DNA from: an uncultured Lachnospiraceae bacterium
Lineage (GTDB): Bacteria; Bacillota; Clostridia; Lachnospirales; Lachnospiraceae
Assembly (NCBI GenBank): GCA_947175175.1
Contig: CAMWLV010000027.1
Coordinates: 1 to 33,612, forward strand
Direction of reading: 5' to 3'
DNA: 33,612 bases
A program made the position numbers and the translations under genes. Below the pieces are notes generated by a model. That model worked only from the letters and a program-made list of their open reading frames with translations, had not been told where the DNA came from and did not search any database. Shown piece after piece: positions 8,533 to 17,587 of this stretch (position 1 is its first letter; each line of letters opens with the position of its first letter).

Positions 8533-9906
8533 TTAATATTCAAGTGCATTATTTAGCGCGTCCAACAGCCAGTCCAAGAAATCCGCGCCGTTGCGGTACG
8601 GTCCTGCGCCCACATCCGTGATATCCCAGACCTCCCCTTTGGCGCTGCCGCAGAGAATAATACTATACCACTCGCCACAACCGCAGTCCGCAAAATGAAT
8701 CTGACCATTATATGTCATCGAAACAATCTGTTTGTCGGTGGCATCTGCATCATCTTCCCAATCCCATGCCTCCTTAAAGTTAAACCGCTTTGCTACCCGC
8801 TCTGAGTCATACTTTGCTTGCTCCAAAGGTGGAAATGCAATCACTTTACACCCCGGCAGCTCATCCCACTCAAAGCCATCCCCGATCTGGGTGAGAAAGG
8901 CAGTATACTCCCGCGGCAGCTTTACACCGATGTGCTCCTCAAATGCCTGAATCTGCACCTTTTTTAGTACCGGTCTCGCCTTAATGCCAAGCTCCGCCAT
9001 CTTTTCCTTTGCCTTCCCAACTGCCTCTTTCACCTCAGAGGCAGTTTTCCGCACCTTTATCAGACCAAGTTTTCTGCGCTCGATCCACATCTTTCCCTGC
9101 CAGCCTTGAAACGCAGAAATATCAGTCACATTGGTTTTATATATGTTAATGTCATTCAGCTTTGGCAAAGATGTCAAACAAGAAACATCCTCCACCGGCG
9201 TACCATACAACCAGAGCATCTCCAGTGAAGGACTCTCCGCCAAAGGAGAAACATCCCTCACCAGAGATCCACTGAGTGTGATTTCTCGCAGCTTTTGCAA
9301 TCCCCGCAACGGAGTCAAATCCATAACACCGGTGTCATAAGCCAGTAACTCCTCCAACGCAGGACATTCCGCCAAAGGAGTCAAATCTTTCAAATTACTA
9401 TTTTCACTAATCCATAGCTTTCTTAACACAGGAAGCCCTGCTAAAGCTGAAATATCTGTCAGACCGCATCGTATAAGAACAATCTTCTCCAGCTTAGGAA
9501 GTCCAGCAATTTTGGGGATTGTACCAATAGGGGAGCCATCATACCAAAAATACTTTAAATTACACAGTTCTGTCAAATCGCAGGGCTGCAATTTTTCCCT
9601 GTTTCCTGAAATTGTGATCTCCCGCAGATGCATCAGATGCGAAATAGGCGACAAATCGGAAATTGAGCAATTTCGAAATTTTATCTGCTCTAATTTTTCC
9701 ATTTTCGCTAATGGAGAAATATCTGTTAAGGTCTTTTTCTCTTCGTCTGCATAATACGAAAATGTGAAAAACTGTTCTTCATAACAGCGTTCCATAAAGC
9801 AGCTTTTCGCAAACTGCTCCGCTTTTATCCCCGGATTCAACCGTTCCATTTCCTCAAATATTTCCCATTCTTTTTTGGAAAAATCCGTCTTTTTCATCTG
9901 ATTCAT
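8533..9906 (-). CDS. Leucine-rich repeat protein with C-terminal SMI1/KNR4 (SUKH) domain
   Basis: In this 457-residue protein, residues about 60-280 form internalin-like repeats of the pattern LxxLxxLxxLxIsxxxxLxDIsPLA (TDISPLAKMEKLEQIKF, SDLSPISHLMHLREITI, TDISALAGLPVLRKLWI, RDVSPLAESPSLEMLWL and others, roughly nine units). Residues about 312-457 form a SUKH domain: VQIQAFEEHIGVKLPREYTAFL, GDGFEWDELPG, and a C-terminal GEVWDITDVGAGPY. SUKH proteins are widely used as immunity proteins to secreted or contact-dependent toxins. No signal peptide is seen, so it is probably cytoplasmic. The first ATG overlaps the upstream pseudogene stop (ATGA) and is only 3 nt from GGAGG; an ATG three codons on has 12-nt spacing, so the exact start is uncertain. 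No toxin gene is visible next to it. Confidence 0.87.
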   Translation of the reverse strand: MNQMKKTDFSKKEWEIFEEMERLNPGIKAEQFAKSCFMERCYEEQFFTFSYYADEEKKTLTDISPLAKMEKLEQIKFRNCSISDLSPISHLMHLREITISGNREKLQPCDLTELCNLKYFWYDGSPIGTIPKIAGLPKLEKIVLIRCGLTDISALAGLPVLRKLWISENSNLKDLTPLAECPALEELLAYDTGVMDLTPLRGLQKLREITLSGSLVRDVSPLAESPSLEMLWLYGTPVEDVSCLTSLPKLNDINIYKTNVTDISAFQGWQGKMWIERRKLGLIKVRKTASEVKEAVGKAKEKMAELGIKARPVLKKVQIQAFEEHIGVKLPREYTAFLTQIGDGFEWDELPGCKVIAFPPLEQAKYDSERVAKRFNFKEAWDWEDDADATDKQIVSMTYNGQIHFADCGCGEWYSIILCGSAKGEVWDITDVGAGPYRNGADFLDWLLDALNNALEY

Positions 9907-10828
9907 CCACCTCCAATGATCTGACTCCTGTCACGCGCAAGTATTTTTTGATACTTTTTCGTCAACTCACGATTGGGAATACACAGACACCAATCATGAT
10001 AGGACAGGAATCCGAATACCACCATAGCCGATAAGATTTCGTCCCTTGTATTTAACTGCAGTTCCGATGCGCTATATCCTTCCACCTCATCTTCCACAGG
10101 AATTCTCGCAACCATTTTCACAATATCCTCACTCACTGCCGCAGTATTGTGTTTAATACAATCAGTAATCTCATTCATCGGTCCTGTCTCTGTCCAATAG
10201 TTCAGACATGTGCCATGCGGCAATGCTTTCTCCACCGAGCGCGTATTAAACAGACTGCCTCCATCACTCAGAAAATACCCGTCGTACCATTCTTTCAGAG
10301 CATCAAATGTCAATGTTTCCGAGTATCCTTCACAAAGTTTTCGAACCTCCTTCTCCGAAAATCCAAAATAAACATCCTATACTGCGTCATTCATAAAATG
10401 AAATTCGTCCAACATATTCAACTCCCCTGCAAATATTCCCGAAGTCCCTCTATAACTGCAGAACTATAGTCCTGTTATCCATTGTAGACACCAGGAAGTC
10501 TACTCATATCAGCAAAAGCCACATTGTAACTGTTCCTGTGTCCCTGACTGTCTTTCACCTGTGTAATCTTCAGATTCTCAAACAGCGAACAGCAATCCAC
10601 ACCCTTTGTATAAGATGCGCCAAGCATTTGCGCATTCAAAGATTTGCCGAACCGCCTTGGACATGTGATACAGACATATCTGCTGCCTTTCCCTATTGCT
10701 TTTGATATCTCCCTGATCAGCATACTTTTATCAACGGAAATCTCACTGTTTACCACATTCCGAAACAATCTATATGGTCCATCTGTATTCAAATAATTCA
10801 TGGCAGCCTCCCAGTCAAATGATGTCAT
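9903..10828 (-). pseudogene. Decayed AAA-ATPase-like gene (second copy)
   Basis: The 5' part (10828 or, more family-like, the ATG at 10801) reads MNYLNTDGPYRLFRN, SVDKSMLI and CPRRFGKSLNAQMLGASY (Walker A), and ends in a stop near 10475. The 3' part (from about 10420 to 9903) reads NMLDEFHFMNDAV, a TAG stop, then DVYFGFSEKEVRKLCEGY, TFDALKEWYDGYFLSDGGSLFNTRSV and on to a truncated end. The segment expected between them, including Walker B, is largely missing, and the C-terminal PD-(D/E)XK region is replaced by the LRR-SUKH gene. It is the same PF09820 family as 6045-7601, although divergent in sequence. A deletion, a nonsense codon and a frame change make it inactive as one protein. Confidence 0.85.
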
Positions 10829-10952
10829 AACTTTTATTTATTTTATCATGTTTTGCAAGGCATCACAAGTCAATCTCCCTATAACCTACTCAAAATCCAA
10901 AAAGTTCACACTGCCATGCAACCCTCCAAAACTTATTCCCTCTATATAGATA

Positions 10953-10965
10953 AGGAACTGTTCCT
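10953..10965. promoter_or_regulatory. Palindrome AGGAACTGTTCCT upstream of lipoprotein gene
   Basis: A 13-bp odd palindrome lies 38 bp before the ATG of the plus-strand lipoprotein and just after an AT-rich TATATAGAT stretch that could be its -10 box. The placement fits an operator. A related sequence (TAAGGAATTGTTC) occurs in the leader of the HSP90-like gene at 5561-5573. Confidence 0.35.
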
Positions 10966-11003
10966 AACGGCAAAAAATTATATAATCAAGGGGAAAATCA
11001 AAT

Positions 11004-11969
11004 ATGAAAAAACACGCTATGACATTTATACTTTTATCAGGACTTTCAGTCGGATTGTTATTAGGCAGCTGTGGTAACTCTGCCTCTCCAGAACTGTTGG
11101 AACAAAATGTAAATGAGATATCCCTATCCGAACTTTTCAATGAAAATGCTGCAGAAACCAGCGAAAACACCGTTGTCTCGCAAGGCGGTCCCTATGGTAA
11201 AATCTCCCTGTCAATTCCTGATGGCTGGCACTATGAGACCTGTCCGATGGACAGTGAACAGATAGACTATGGACTATACGGCATTCGCTTTTATCCTGAG
11301 AACGCTGCAAATGGCTATATCGCGCTTAATTATATCGACAGCTTCGGCGTCTGCGGAACAGGACTCGCAACAGAGAAAGTAACCATCGCAGGCAAGCCAG
11401 CCAGTATTGGAACCTACGATAACAATATATACTGGGATTTTATCTCTTTCCAAGATGATTATGACGGTATCGTTGCCTTAACCTATTCCGTGGGGGACTG
11501 GTGGGAAACTTATTCTGATCAGGTTATGGATATTCTCGATACATTATCATTTGATCCAACCATAAAAGAAGGCGGTGCATATATCTATAACAGCGAGTAT
11601 GAACTGGACCAGATTGGTCTGTCCTTTACACTCAAAAATATCTCATCGACCGGTGCAACACTTGTGTTCCGCAATTACGATGCCGGTGCACCGACTGGTG
11701 AACTGGAATATGGCGATGATTTTTTGCTTGAAATTCAGAAAAATGATGTATGGGAAGAAGCTCCTATCCCTCTGGAAGGTAACTATGCCTTCAATGCCAT
11801 TGCCTACGTGATTCCCACGGAAAGGAACTCAGAGCAGGAACTCAATTGGGAATGGCTGTACGGGACACTCACACCAGGTACTTACAGAATCAAAAAGAGT
11901 ATTCTGGATTTTCGTAGAACCGGCGATTATGACAAATACACTGCCTGTGCACAGTTTATTCTAAATTAA
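11004..11969 (+). CDS. Secreted lipoprotein with C-terminal bacterial Ig-like domain
   Basis: The 321-residue protein has a lipoprotein signal (LLGSC, Cys23) and an acidic, low-complexity spacer (about 30-60). A compact globular region follows (about 62-180, GKISLSIPDGWHYETCPMDSEQ through TYSVGDWWETYSDQVMDILDTLSF), resembling the substrate-facing domains often seen in Clostridia lipoproteins. A C-terminal domain (about 190-318) matches the Big_14-type Ig-like pattern: IGLSFTLKNISSTGATLVFRNYD, YGDDFLLEIQKNDVWEEAP, YAFNAIAY and LNWEWLYGTLTPGTYRI. It is likely exposed on the cell surface; no enzymatic residues are recognised. AAGGGGA lies about 9 nt before the ATG. It is a single-gene unit on the plus strand, flanked by the AAA-ATPase-like pseudogene and a shared terminator. 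Confidence 0.85.
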   Translation: MKKHAMTFILLSGLSVGLLLGSCGNSASPELLEQNVNEISLSELFNENAAETSENTVVSQGGPYGKISLSIPDGWHYETCPMDSEQIDYGLYGIRFYPENAANGYIALNYIDSFGVCGTGLATEKVTIAGKPASIGTYDNNIYWDFISFQDDYDGIVALTYSVGDWWETYSDQVMDILDTLSFDPTIKEGGAYIYNSEYELDQIGLSFTLKNISSTGATLVFRNYDAGAPTGELEYGDDFLLEIQKNDVWEEAPIPLEGNYAFNAIAYVIPTERNSEQELNWEWLYGTLTPGTYRIKKSILDFRRTGDYDKYTACAQFILN

Positions 11970-11975
11970 AAAACA

Positions 11976-12013
11976 GAACTTCTTTTGAATCAAAATACCC
12001 TCAAAAGAAGTTC
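11976..12013 (-). terminator. Terminator between lipoprotein and ABC permease genes
   Basis: 13-bp perfect arms (GAACTTCTTTTGA and complement) with a 12-nt loop lie between two convergent genes. The minus-strand side is followed by TGTTTTTTAATTT, a good T tract for the ABC operon. The plus-strand side has few T residues but could still help end the lipoprotein transcript. Confidence 0.8.
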
Positions 12014-12018
12014 CTATA

Positions 12019-14550
12019 TCATTCATTTGTCACGCGAAACCGCTCTACAATGCTCTGCTGCTCCAGATTCTTAAAACACAGATATGGTATCAAAACCGCA
12101 AACAGCATCAAAAACGGCGTACAGCACACCAGCGGCAGCAGTGTAAAGTGAAAGGTTGAAAAACCTCCTGCTGCCACTGCGCGGACGATCACGCCCACAG
12201 CCAAAGCCCCCAGAATATACGCGGCAATCAATGTCATGCCTGCGTAATAAAGCCCTTCAAACGTCAGCATCTTGCGCAGCTGCTTCTTTGTCATGCCGAT
12301 ACTCTGAATCATGGCAAACTCCCGCTTCCGCGTGATGATCGCTGTTACCATACTGTTCACGAAATTCAGGACACCGACCAGAGCGATGATTATGCTGATC
12401 GCATATCCCATCACTGCCGAGGCGCGCGTCTGTGCCTCATACCGCTTCGCCATCGACTGACGGGACACAATGTTCATTCCCACAGCCTCCGTCTGCTGAT
12501 AGTACGTGAGCAGCGTATAGGCATCCTCCATCACCGCATCTGCCACATCAAAATAATACTTTCGCAGATTACTCCCCGGCCAGAGCTCACAAAACGCATC
12601 CGCGGATATCACCAGCGGCAGATCAAACGCAATCGTACTGCTCCCAGAAACCATGGGCTGCATCGGTCTCACCACCGCCATCACCTCAAACTCACGGTCT
12701 GCGAGCTTAATTTTCTCTCCCACAGAATAAGTCGGAACACCTGTCCCCGGACTGATCGAAGGACCGATTGCAAGACAGTAGTCTCCTGTTGCAAACCTTT
12801 CTGCGTTGAAACTTCCATCTAAGATATAATTTCCACTGGCAGCCGCCTCTAAAATAAGACCTTCCACGCCATAGATCGTATAAGTACTCTCCTGCCCATT
12901 GACCACCGCATCAAATCCCTCTTTCCACGCTGGAAATGACGGGTCATAGGAAGCAAAGTCTTCCAACCGCTCCGCAGTGTAAAAATTACACAGATTGTGT
13001 TTTGCCTGTTCACTCAAATACAATTGCACCTGTCCGGAATAAAGCCGTCCCTCCGCCTCAACTGCCCCCAGCGCAGCGATATCAGCGAGCAGTGCATCAC
13101 TGATTGTATGACTTTCCGGATCATAGCCGCTGGAAAGTTTGTTTGTGGCATCATCAATCTCATAATCCGCCACCGTCAGATCCAACAGATATTTTTCCAG
13201 ATCAAAGCTGGCGTTCTTGGCATAAAAGAAACTCATCAGGACAAGCCCCAGTGTGAGAGAGCAGATGACCATAACAGTCCTTTTCCTGTTGCGCCACAGG
13301 TTTGCCCACGCCATCCCATGCAGGGCAGCACCGTTTTTTGATCTCCTACTCTTTTTCTTTCGATTCGCAGCGCCGCTATCTGCATCTGTATAGCGCAGTG
13401 CTTCGATTGGAGACACCTTTCCGGCTAACCGCGCGGGCAGCATACAGGAGACAACTACCGTAATATAGGAAAACAGGGCGGATCCGATGAAAATAATGGA
13501 GTTCGCAGACGCCGTCGTCTCGATCTCCTCTGTCGGAATCAATGCAGGAACCAGCAAGATTCCCAGCAGATAACCAACTGCAAGTCCAATCGGAATCCCG
13601 ATCAGGCAAAGACGGTTGCCCTGACCATAAATCAGCTTTTTCATCTGCTTTTTTGTCGTTCCGAGTGTCTTCAACTTTCCGTAGAGAAGAATGTCCGCGG
13701 CAACGGAAATCTGAAACACATTAAAAATGACCAGATACCCCGCCAGAAATACAAGTACCATAACACCATACATCGGTAAATTCTCCACAAAAATGCTGTT
13801 CTGTACCTCCGCTGAGTAGGCAAGGTTGCTTTCAAATACCAGCTCTGTCAACCCACAGTCAAGAAGAACTTTTTCCGTTTTTCCATCAATATTTTTATTA
13901 TCCGAAAAAGTGATGCTCATCATGCGTCTTCCTAAAAGCTGACTTTCCTCCAGCTCTTCCGCATTGTCACTGGATTCCAACGCAAAAGCTTCACTTACCC
14001 ACGCCATGCTCGCATAGCTGGAAAGATTCCCTTCCCACCAACCGCACAGTGTAAATGTACTTGACTCCTTTTCCCACTCTAACGTCACCGACTGTCCCAG
14101 CTCCAGCGGAATCCCCAGCCGCTCAAGCACCAGTGTGTCTAATGCAATCTCGTCCCTCTGTTCCGGCATTTTTCCGGTTGTCGGGTACGCAAAACAGTAT
14201 CTTGCATACTGGTCACTGCCATAGCGGATTTCCAATTGCCGTCCAGCAAGGCGCTGGTTCTCAGCTGCTCCGAGCACGATCGACTTGCCAAAGCTCACAA
14301 TATCCGGGTGTGCTGCGATCTGGTCAATCTGCGCATCCGTAATCTGCTTTGTGGACGCATGCGCCATTGTACCCGACTGCCATAGATACATCTCTGTCAT
14401 GTTTTGCTCCATGCTCTGTGCTAATGTAAACAGTGTCGTGAACATCATCGTTGTCAGAATGATTGCAATCACTGCCACCAGATTGCGCCCCTTATTACTC
14501 TGAAAACTGCGCTGTGACAAGGTACGAATGATACTTGCCTGATTTTTCAT
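12019..14550 (-). CDS. ABC transporter permease, FtsX/MacB type
   Basis: The 843-residue protein has two FtsX-like units. TM1 lies near residues 24-44, followed by a large extracellular domain (about 50-255), then three TM segments (about 258-385) ending in the conserved SPIEALRYTD. A second half has another TM near 425-442, an extracellular domain (about 455-700) and a final three-TM block with REFAMIQSIGMTKKQLRKML, the coupling-helix signature of the family. This long form resembles efflux or mechanotransmission pumps for peptides or lipophilic compounds more than nutrient importers. Its ATG overlaps the stop of the ATPase gene (ATGA). Placement after a LytTR/GHKL two-component pair suggests control by that system. 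The substrate is unknown. Confidence 0.9.
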   Translation of the reverse strand: MKNQASIIRTLSQRSFQSNKGRNLVAVIAIILTTMMFTTLFTLAQSMEQNMTEMYLWQSGTMAHASTKQITDAQIDQIAAHPDIVSFGKSIVLGAAENQRLAGRQLEIRYGSDQYARYCFAYPTTGKMPEQRDEIALDTLVLERLGIPLELGQSVTLEWEKESSTFTLCGWWEGNLSSYASMAWVSEAFALESSDNAEELEESQLLGRRMMSITFSDNKNIDGKTEKVLLDCGLTELVFESNLAYSAEVQNSIFVENLPMYGVMVLVFLAGYLVIFNVFQISVAADILLYGKLKTLGTTKKQMKKLIYGQGNRLCLIGIPIGLAVGYLLGILLVPALIPTEEIETTASANSIIFIGSALFSYITVVVSCMLPARLAGKVSPIEALRYTDADSGAANRKKKSRRSKNGAALHGMAWANLWRNRKRTVMVICSLTLGLVLMSFFYAKNASFDLEKYLLDLTVADYEIDDATNKLSSGYDPESHTISDALLADIAALGAVEAEGRLYSGQVQLYLSEQAKHNLCNFYTAERLEDFASYDPSFPAWKEGFDAVVNGQESTYTIYGVEGLILEAAASGNYILDGSFNAERFATGDYCLAIGPSISPGTGVPTYSVGEKIKLADREFEVMAVVRPMQPMVSGSSTIAFDLPLVISADAFCELWPGSNLRKYYFDVADAVMEDAYTLLTYYQQTEAVGMNIVSRQSMAKRYEAQTRASAVMGYAISIIIALVGVLNFVNSMVTAIITRKREFAMIQSIGMTKKQLRKMLTFEGLYYAGMTLIAAYILGALAVGVIVRAVAAGGFSTFHFTLLPLVCCTPFLMLFAVLIPYLCFKNLEQQSIVERFRVTNE

Positions 14551-15290
14551 ACGAACTCCCTGCCTTTCTGTTCATTCCTGCCAGGTGCAGCCGTGTCATT
14601 CACAGATATTTTCTTAACTGCTGTATTATCTGTAACTCTGCCGTCCTCAATTCTGATACATCGGTCTGCCTGTCTCGCAATTCCCGGGTTGTGTGTTATC
14701 ATGACGATTGTCTGGTGAAATTTTTTCCCCGTGAGTTTCAAAAGCGCGATGACCTCATCGCTGGTCTTGCTGTCAAGATTGCCTGTCGGCTCATCGGCGA
14801 GAATGATCGCGGGCTTACTCGCCAATGCGCGGGCAATCGACACACGCTGCTGCTGACCGCCGGAAAGCGTGTTTGGCATATTGTATAGTTTCTTTCCCAG
14901 CCCCAGAAGCTCCACCACTTCCATGATAAAATGCTCGTCTGGCCTTTTGCCGTCAAGCTGGATTGGCATCACGATATTTTCATAGACATTTAAGATTGGA
15001 ACCAGATTATAATTCTGGAAAATGAAACCGATGCGCTGGCGGCGGAAAACTGTCAAGTCCTCATCAGAAAGCTTTCCCAGTTCAAATTTGTCCACCTTCA
15101 CGCTCCCAGAGCTTGGACGGTCAAGACCGCCCAGCATATTGAGCAGGGTAGATTTTCCGCTTCCGGAAGTGCCGACGACCGCAACAAACTCCCCCTGCTC
15201 CACAGATATGTTCACATCATCAAGCGCCTTGACAATATTCGGCTCACTGCCGTAGTGTTTTGTCAGATGTGTCGTGTTTAAAATGCTCAT
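14547..15290 (-). CDS. ABC transporter ATP-binding protein (MacB/LolD type)
   Basis: This 247-residue ATPase has all expected motifs: Walker [10 protein letters not shown] (40-48), Q-loop FQNYN (Gln92), signature LSGGQQQR (142-149), Walker [14 protein letters not shown] (162-174) and the H-loop His in MITHNP. The DEPTGNLDS wording places it in the LolD/MacB/BceA group that partners FtsX-type permeases. A 25-residue C-terminal tail follows the core. AAGGGGGAT precedes the ATG. It is the first gene of the ABC operon, with its own probable promoter in the 123-bp gap after the kinase gene. Confidence 0.93.
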   Translation of the reverse strand: MSILNTTHLTKHYGSEPNIVKALDDVNISVEQGEFVAVVGTSGSGKSTLLNMLGGLDRPSSGSVKVDKFELGKLSDEDLTVFRRQRIGFIFQNYNLVPILNVYENIVMPIQLDGKRPDEHFIMEVVELLGLGKKLYNMPNTLSGGQQQRVSIARALASKPAIILADEPTGNLDSKTSDEVIALLKLTGKKFHQTIVMITHNPGIARQADRCIRIEDGRVTDNTAVKKISVNDTAAPGRNEQKGREFV

Positions 15291-15329
15291 ATTGTATCCC
15301 CCTTTTTGAACAAAAAAGTTTATAAGCCC

Positions 15330-15357
15330 ATTATATTGGCATTCAAAAATGATACAA
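15330..15357 (-). promoter_or_regulatory. Probable sigma-A promoter of ABC transporter operon
   Basis: On the minus strand TTGTAT (15357-15352) and TATAAT (15335-15330) are separated by 16 bp and lie about 40 bp upstream of the ATPase ATG. A TACGAG direct repeat abuts the -35 box. Confidence 0.55.
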
Positions 15358-15386
15358 TACGAGACGTGTAAACTAATATCTACGAG
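15358..15386. promoter_or_regulatory. Direct repeat upstream of ABC promoter, candidate LytTR-regulator site
   Basis: TACGAG occurs at 15358-15363 and 15381-15386, a 23-bp period close to two helical turns, directly upstream of the -35 box. LytTR regulators typically bind paired imperfect direct repeats with about this spacing next to their target promoters, and a LytTR regulator is encoded just upstream. The match to a LytTR consensus is not exact. Confidence 0.3.
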
Positions 15387-15413
15387 GTAAAAACTAAAAA
15401 AAGATTCATGAAA

Positions 15414-16751
15414 TCACGTCGGAATCGGAATAACCATCTTCAAAGTAAATTTCCCTTCCCCCGCTTTCACACTGCACTGTCCATCATATTTCTGGACAGC
15501 ATTTCTGATATTGGAAAGCCCAAAACCATGTGCGAATGCATCCTCCTTTGTCGTTCTGTTTTTCATCAAAATATTTTTTTCCATTCTCTCCCCGAATATA
15601 TTCTTCTGTGAATCCGCCTCCAACAGAGCATTATTCTCCACCATAATGACGAGCAACTCTCTCACACGGTTCGCCTTTACCGTTATGATCCGCTCCTCCT
15701 CAGACAGCTTTTCACTCGCCTCAATGGCATTGTCGAGCGCATTTCCAAAAATGGCACTGATATCAAGCGGCTCAATAAAGGCGCCGTCGGCAAAAGATAT
15801 GGCAGCAGCAAAGTCAATCTGCCTTTCCTGTGCCGCCCTTGCCTTATCCCGGATAATAATATCCAGAATTTCATTTCCCGTCTGGTAATAATTTTCATAC
15901 TCCTGAATCTGATCCTGCAGTCCCTGAATCGACGACTGAACTTCCTGCCCGTTTCCAGCCTGCGCCTGAAGTACAAGCAAATGATTTTTTAGATCATGAT
16001 ATACGCTGCGCACTCTCTCCTCATCACTGATCCTGTCCCTGTAATATGCCTGCCTCATCTCCAATTCCTGTGCGTGATATGCCGTCTGCACGGAATTGCA
16101 GATATAGGCGGAGAGATAAATGCATCCGAAACTGGAAACGATGGACGCTGCACAGATCGGATAGACAACCATCAGACTTTCCGGCATAAAATAAATGATT
16201 GTAAAAATCGCCACAAAGGGCGCCAACATCAGGACATCCACAATCATCCACATTTTGGTTGTCAGACTGGACGTGATCTGATGCAGGTATTTCCGCAGGA
16301 AACGCCATGCAGCAATCCAGAACAGAAGACGAATCAAATTAAAAAACGCTATCATAAAAGCTTCAATCAACATCTGCTGGCTCGTCCTTCCAAGTGATAA
16401 ACCAGATGGCGCATCTGTAACAGAAAAGAAAATTCTCCTTCCCGTATTCCATGTCAGATAGTTGACCGCAATGACCGACGGATAAAAAATCAACACCGCA
16501 GTCGTTTTCTCAATCAACTGTCCGCGGTGAAAAACAATCATATAAAGAAAAAATCCCAGCATCGCCCCGAGCAGACCTGCCATATCATTGGAATAAACAA
16601 TCACTGTCGCAATCATTCCTATGAAATAAAAAGCCAGAATACGCACAAGCCAATTCCTGCGCATCGGCAGAAAAGTATGTACCATACACAAAAAGACACC
16701 CACATAAACCCACGCCAAAACCAGGTCAAGCATATCCAAAACACGAATCAT
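15414..16751 (-). CDS. GHKL-type sensor histidine kinase (AgrC-like)
   Basis: Product of 445 residues from the ATG at 16751, which overlaps the regulator stop (CTATGA) and has a GGGGGG site just upstream; the frame itself extends five codons further. The N-terminal half (to about residue 220) holds about six hydrophobic segments, the usual AgrC-like membrane sensor. The DHp segment contains SVYHDLKNHLLVLQ with the phosphoacceptor His252. The ATPase domain has the N-box FGNALDNAIEAS and the G-box HGFGLSNIRNAVQKYDG typical of HATPase_c_5 (GHKL) kinases. Such kinases sense peptides, often autoinducers or bacteriocins, and pair with LytTR regulators; the partner is encoded immediately upstream and the ABC transporter downstream. 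Confidence 0.92.
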   Translation of the reverse strand: MIRVLDMLDLVLAWVYVGVFLCMVHTFLPMRRNWLVRILAFYFIGMIATVIVYSNDMAGLLGAMLGFFLYMIVFHRGQLIEKTTAVLIFYPSVIAVNYLTWNTGRRIFFSVTDAPSGLSLGRTSQQMLIEAFMIAFFNLIRLLFWIAAWRFLRKYLHQITSSLTTKMWMIVDVLMLAPFVAIFTIIYFMPESLMVVYPICAASIVSSFGCIYLSAYICNSVQTAYHAQELEMRQAYYRDRISDEERVRSVYHDLKNHLLVLQAQAGNGQEVQSSIQGLQDQIQEYENYYQTGNEILDIIIRDKARAAQERQIDFAAAISFADGAFIEPLDISAIFGNALDNAIEASEKLSEEERIITVKANRVRELLVIMVENNALLEADSQKNIFGERMEKNILMKNRTTKEDAFAHGFGLSNIRNAVQKYDGQCSVKAGEGKFTLKMVIPIPT

Positions 16752-17458
16752 AGCATATCCCCCCAATATTCCGTCAATTGTTCCATAAATTGTTTTCGCT
16801 TCGGCTGGCTGATCGGGATCGTCTCTCCTGTGACCAATGTAATCTCCAATTTATTGACACCTTTTACATAAAACAGATTGACGATATAACTCGTATGACA
16901 GCGCACAAATCCCTGACTGGCTAATTCCTGTTCCATTTCCTTCATACTCTTATAACAGACAATATTTTCCTGCTCTGTATGCAGGAGCAGATTGCGGTTA
17001 AAGGTTTCCACATACCGCAGTGCTTTCAGAAAGACCTTATATTTCCCAGTATCGTTGGCTATCACAATTGCAGGGCTGTCATTCTTCCTGTTACGCTTTA
17101 ACCACTGATCCATTTCCGCCTTTAGCCGCACATACTTGATCGGTTTGATAATGTAATTTGCTGCCTGATACTTATATCCCTCCAGCGCGCACTGGATAAG
17201 TGTTGTCAAGAAAATAATCCCAACCTTCTCATCCATCTGGCGAATCCGCTCGGCAGCGCGCAGACCGTCCACCAATTTCATCTGAATGTCAAGAAAAATC
17301 AAGTCGATCGTGGTGTCGTAACCGTTGATCAATTCCATACCATCATAGTAGACAGTTACCTTAATCTCCTCACCTGTTTCTGCAGTGTATTGATTCAGTA
17401 ATCCGGACAGATATGCAGAAAAATCCCTCTCGTCATCGCAAATTGCTATGTGTACCAT
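16748..17458 (-). CDS. LytTR-family response regulator (AgrA/VirR-like)
   Basis: The 236-residue regulator has a receiver domain (1-120) with acidic pocket Asp8/Asp9, phosphoacceptor Asp57 in LIFLDIQM, Thr85 and Lys105 (IIKPIKY). A LytTR DNA-binding domain follows (about 135-234: RYVETFNRNLLLH, FVRCHTSYIVNLFYVKGV and ISQPKRKQFM). AAGGAGA is 8 nt before the ATG. It leads the regulator-kinase operon from a promoter at 17527-17555 that is divergent from luxE. Likely targets are its own operon, the ABC transporter and possibly luxEC; this is inferred from position only. Confidence 0.93.
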   Translation of the reverse strand: MVHIAICDDERDFSAYLSGLLNQYTAETGEEIKVTVYYDGMELINGYDTTIDLIFLDIQMKLVDGLRAAERIRQMDEKVGIIFLTTLIQCALEGYKYQAANYIIKPIKYVRLKAEMDQWLKRNRKNDSPAIVIANDTGKYKVFLKALRYVETFNRNLLLHTEQENIVCYKSMKEMEQELASQGFVRCHTSYIVNLFYVKGVNKLEITLVTGETIPISQPKRKQFMEQLTEYWGDML

Positions 17459-17526
17459 CTCTTTTCTCTCCTTCTGTAAGCAGTATCCTTAATCATTCTC
17501 GAAAAACCTTTTTTTTGTTTCGATTT

Positions 17527-17555
17527 ATTATATAAAAGAAGGACTCCTTTCACAA
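17527..17555 (-). promoter_or_regulatory. Probable sigma-A promoter of the two-component operon
   Basis: TTGTGA (17555-17550) and TATAAT (17532-17527) with 17-bp spacing on the minus strand. The spacer contains an 11-bp palindrome AAGGACTCCTT (17539-17549), a position where a bound repressor would block RNA polymerase. Confidence 0.7.
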
Positions 17556-17587
17556 GTTAATTCCTTCTATTTTTCTTTCTCGATTTC

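Noticed and set aside
6045-10828. A complete anti-phage defence island
   Set aside because: Only the AAA-ATPase-like and SUKH families hint at conflict functions; no restriction, retron, CBASS, CRISPR or toxin-antitoxin signature was found.
15391-15413. Terminator after the histidine kinase gene
   Set aside because: A T7 tract exists on the minus strand, but the preceding stem is only about 4 bp, too weak to call.
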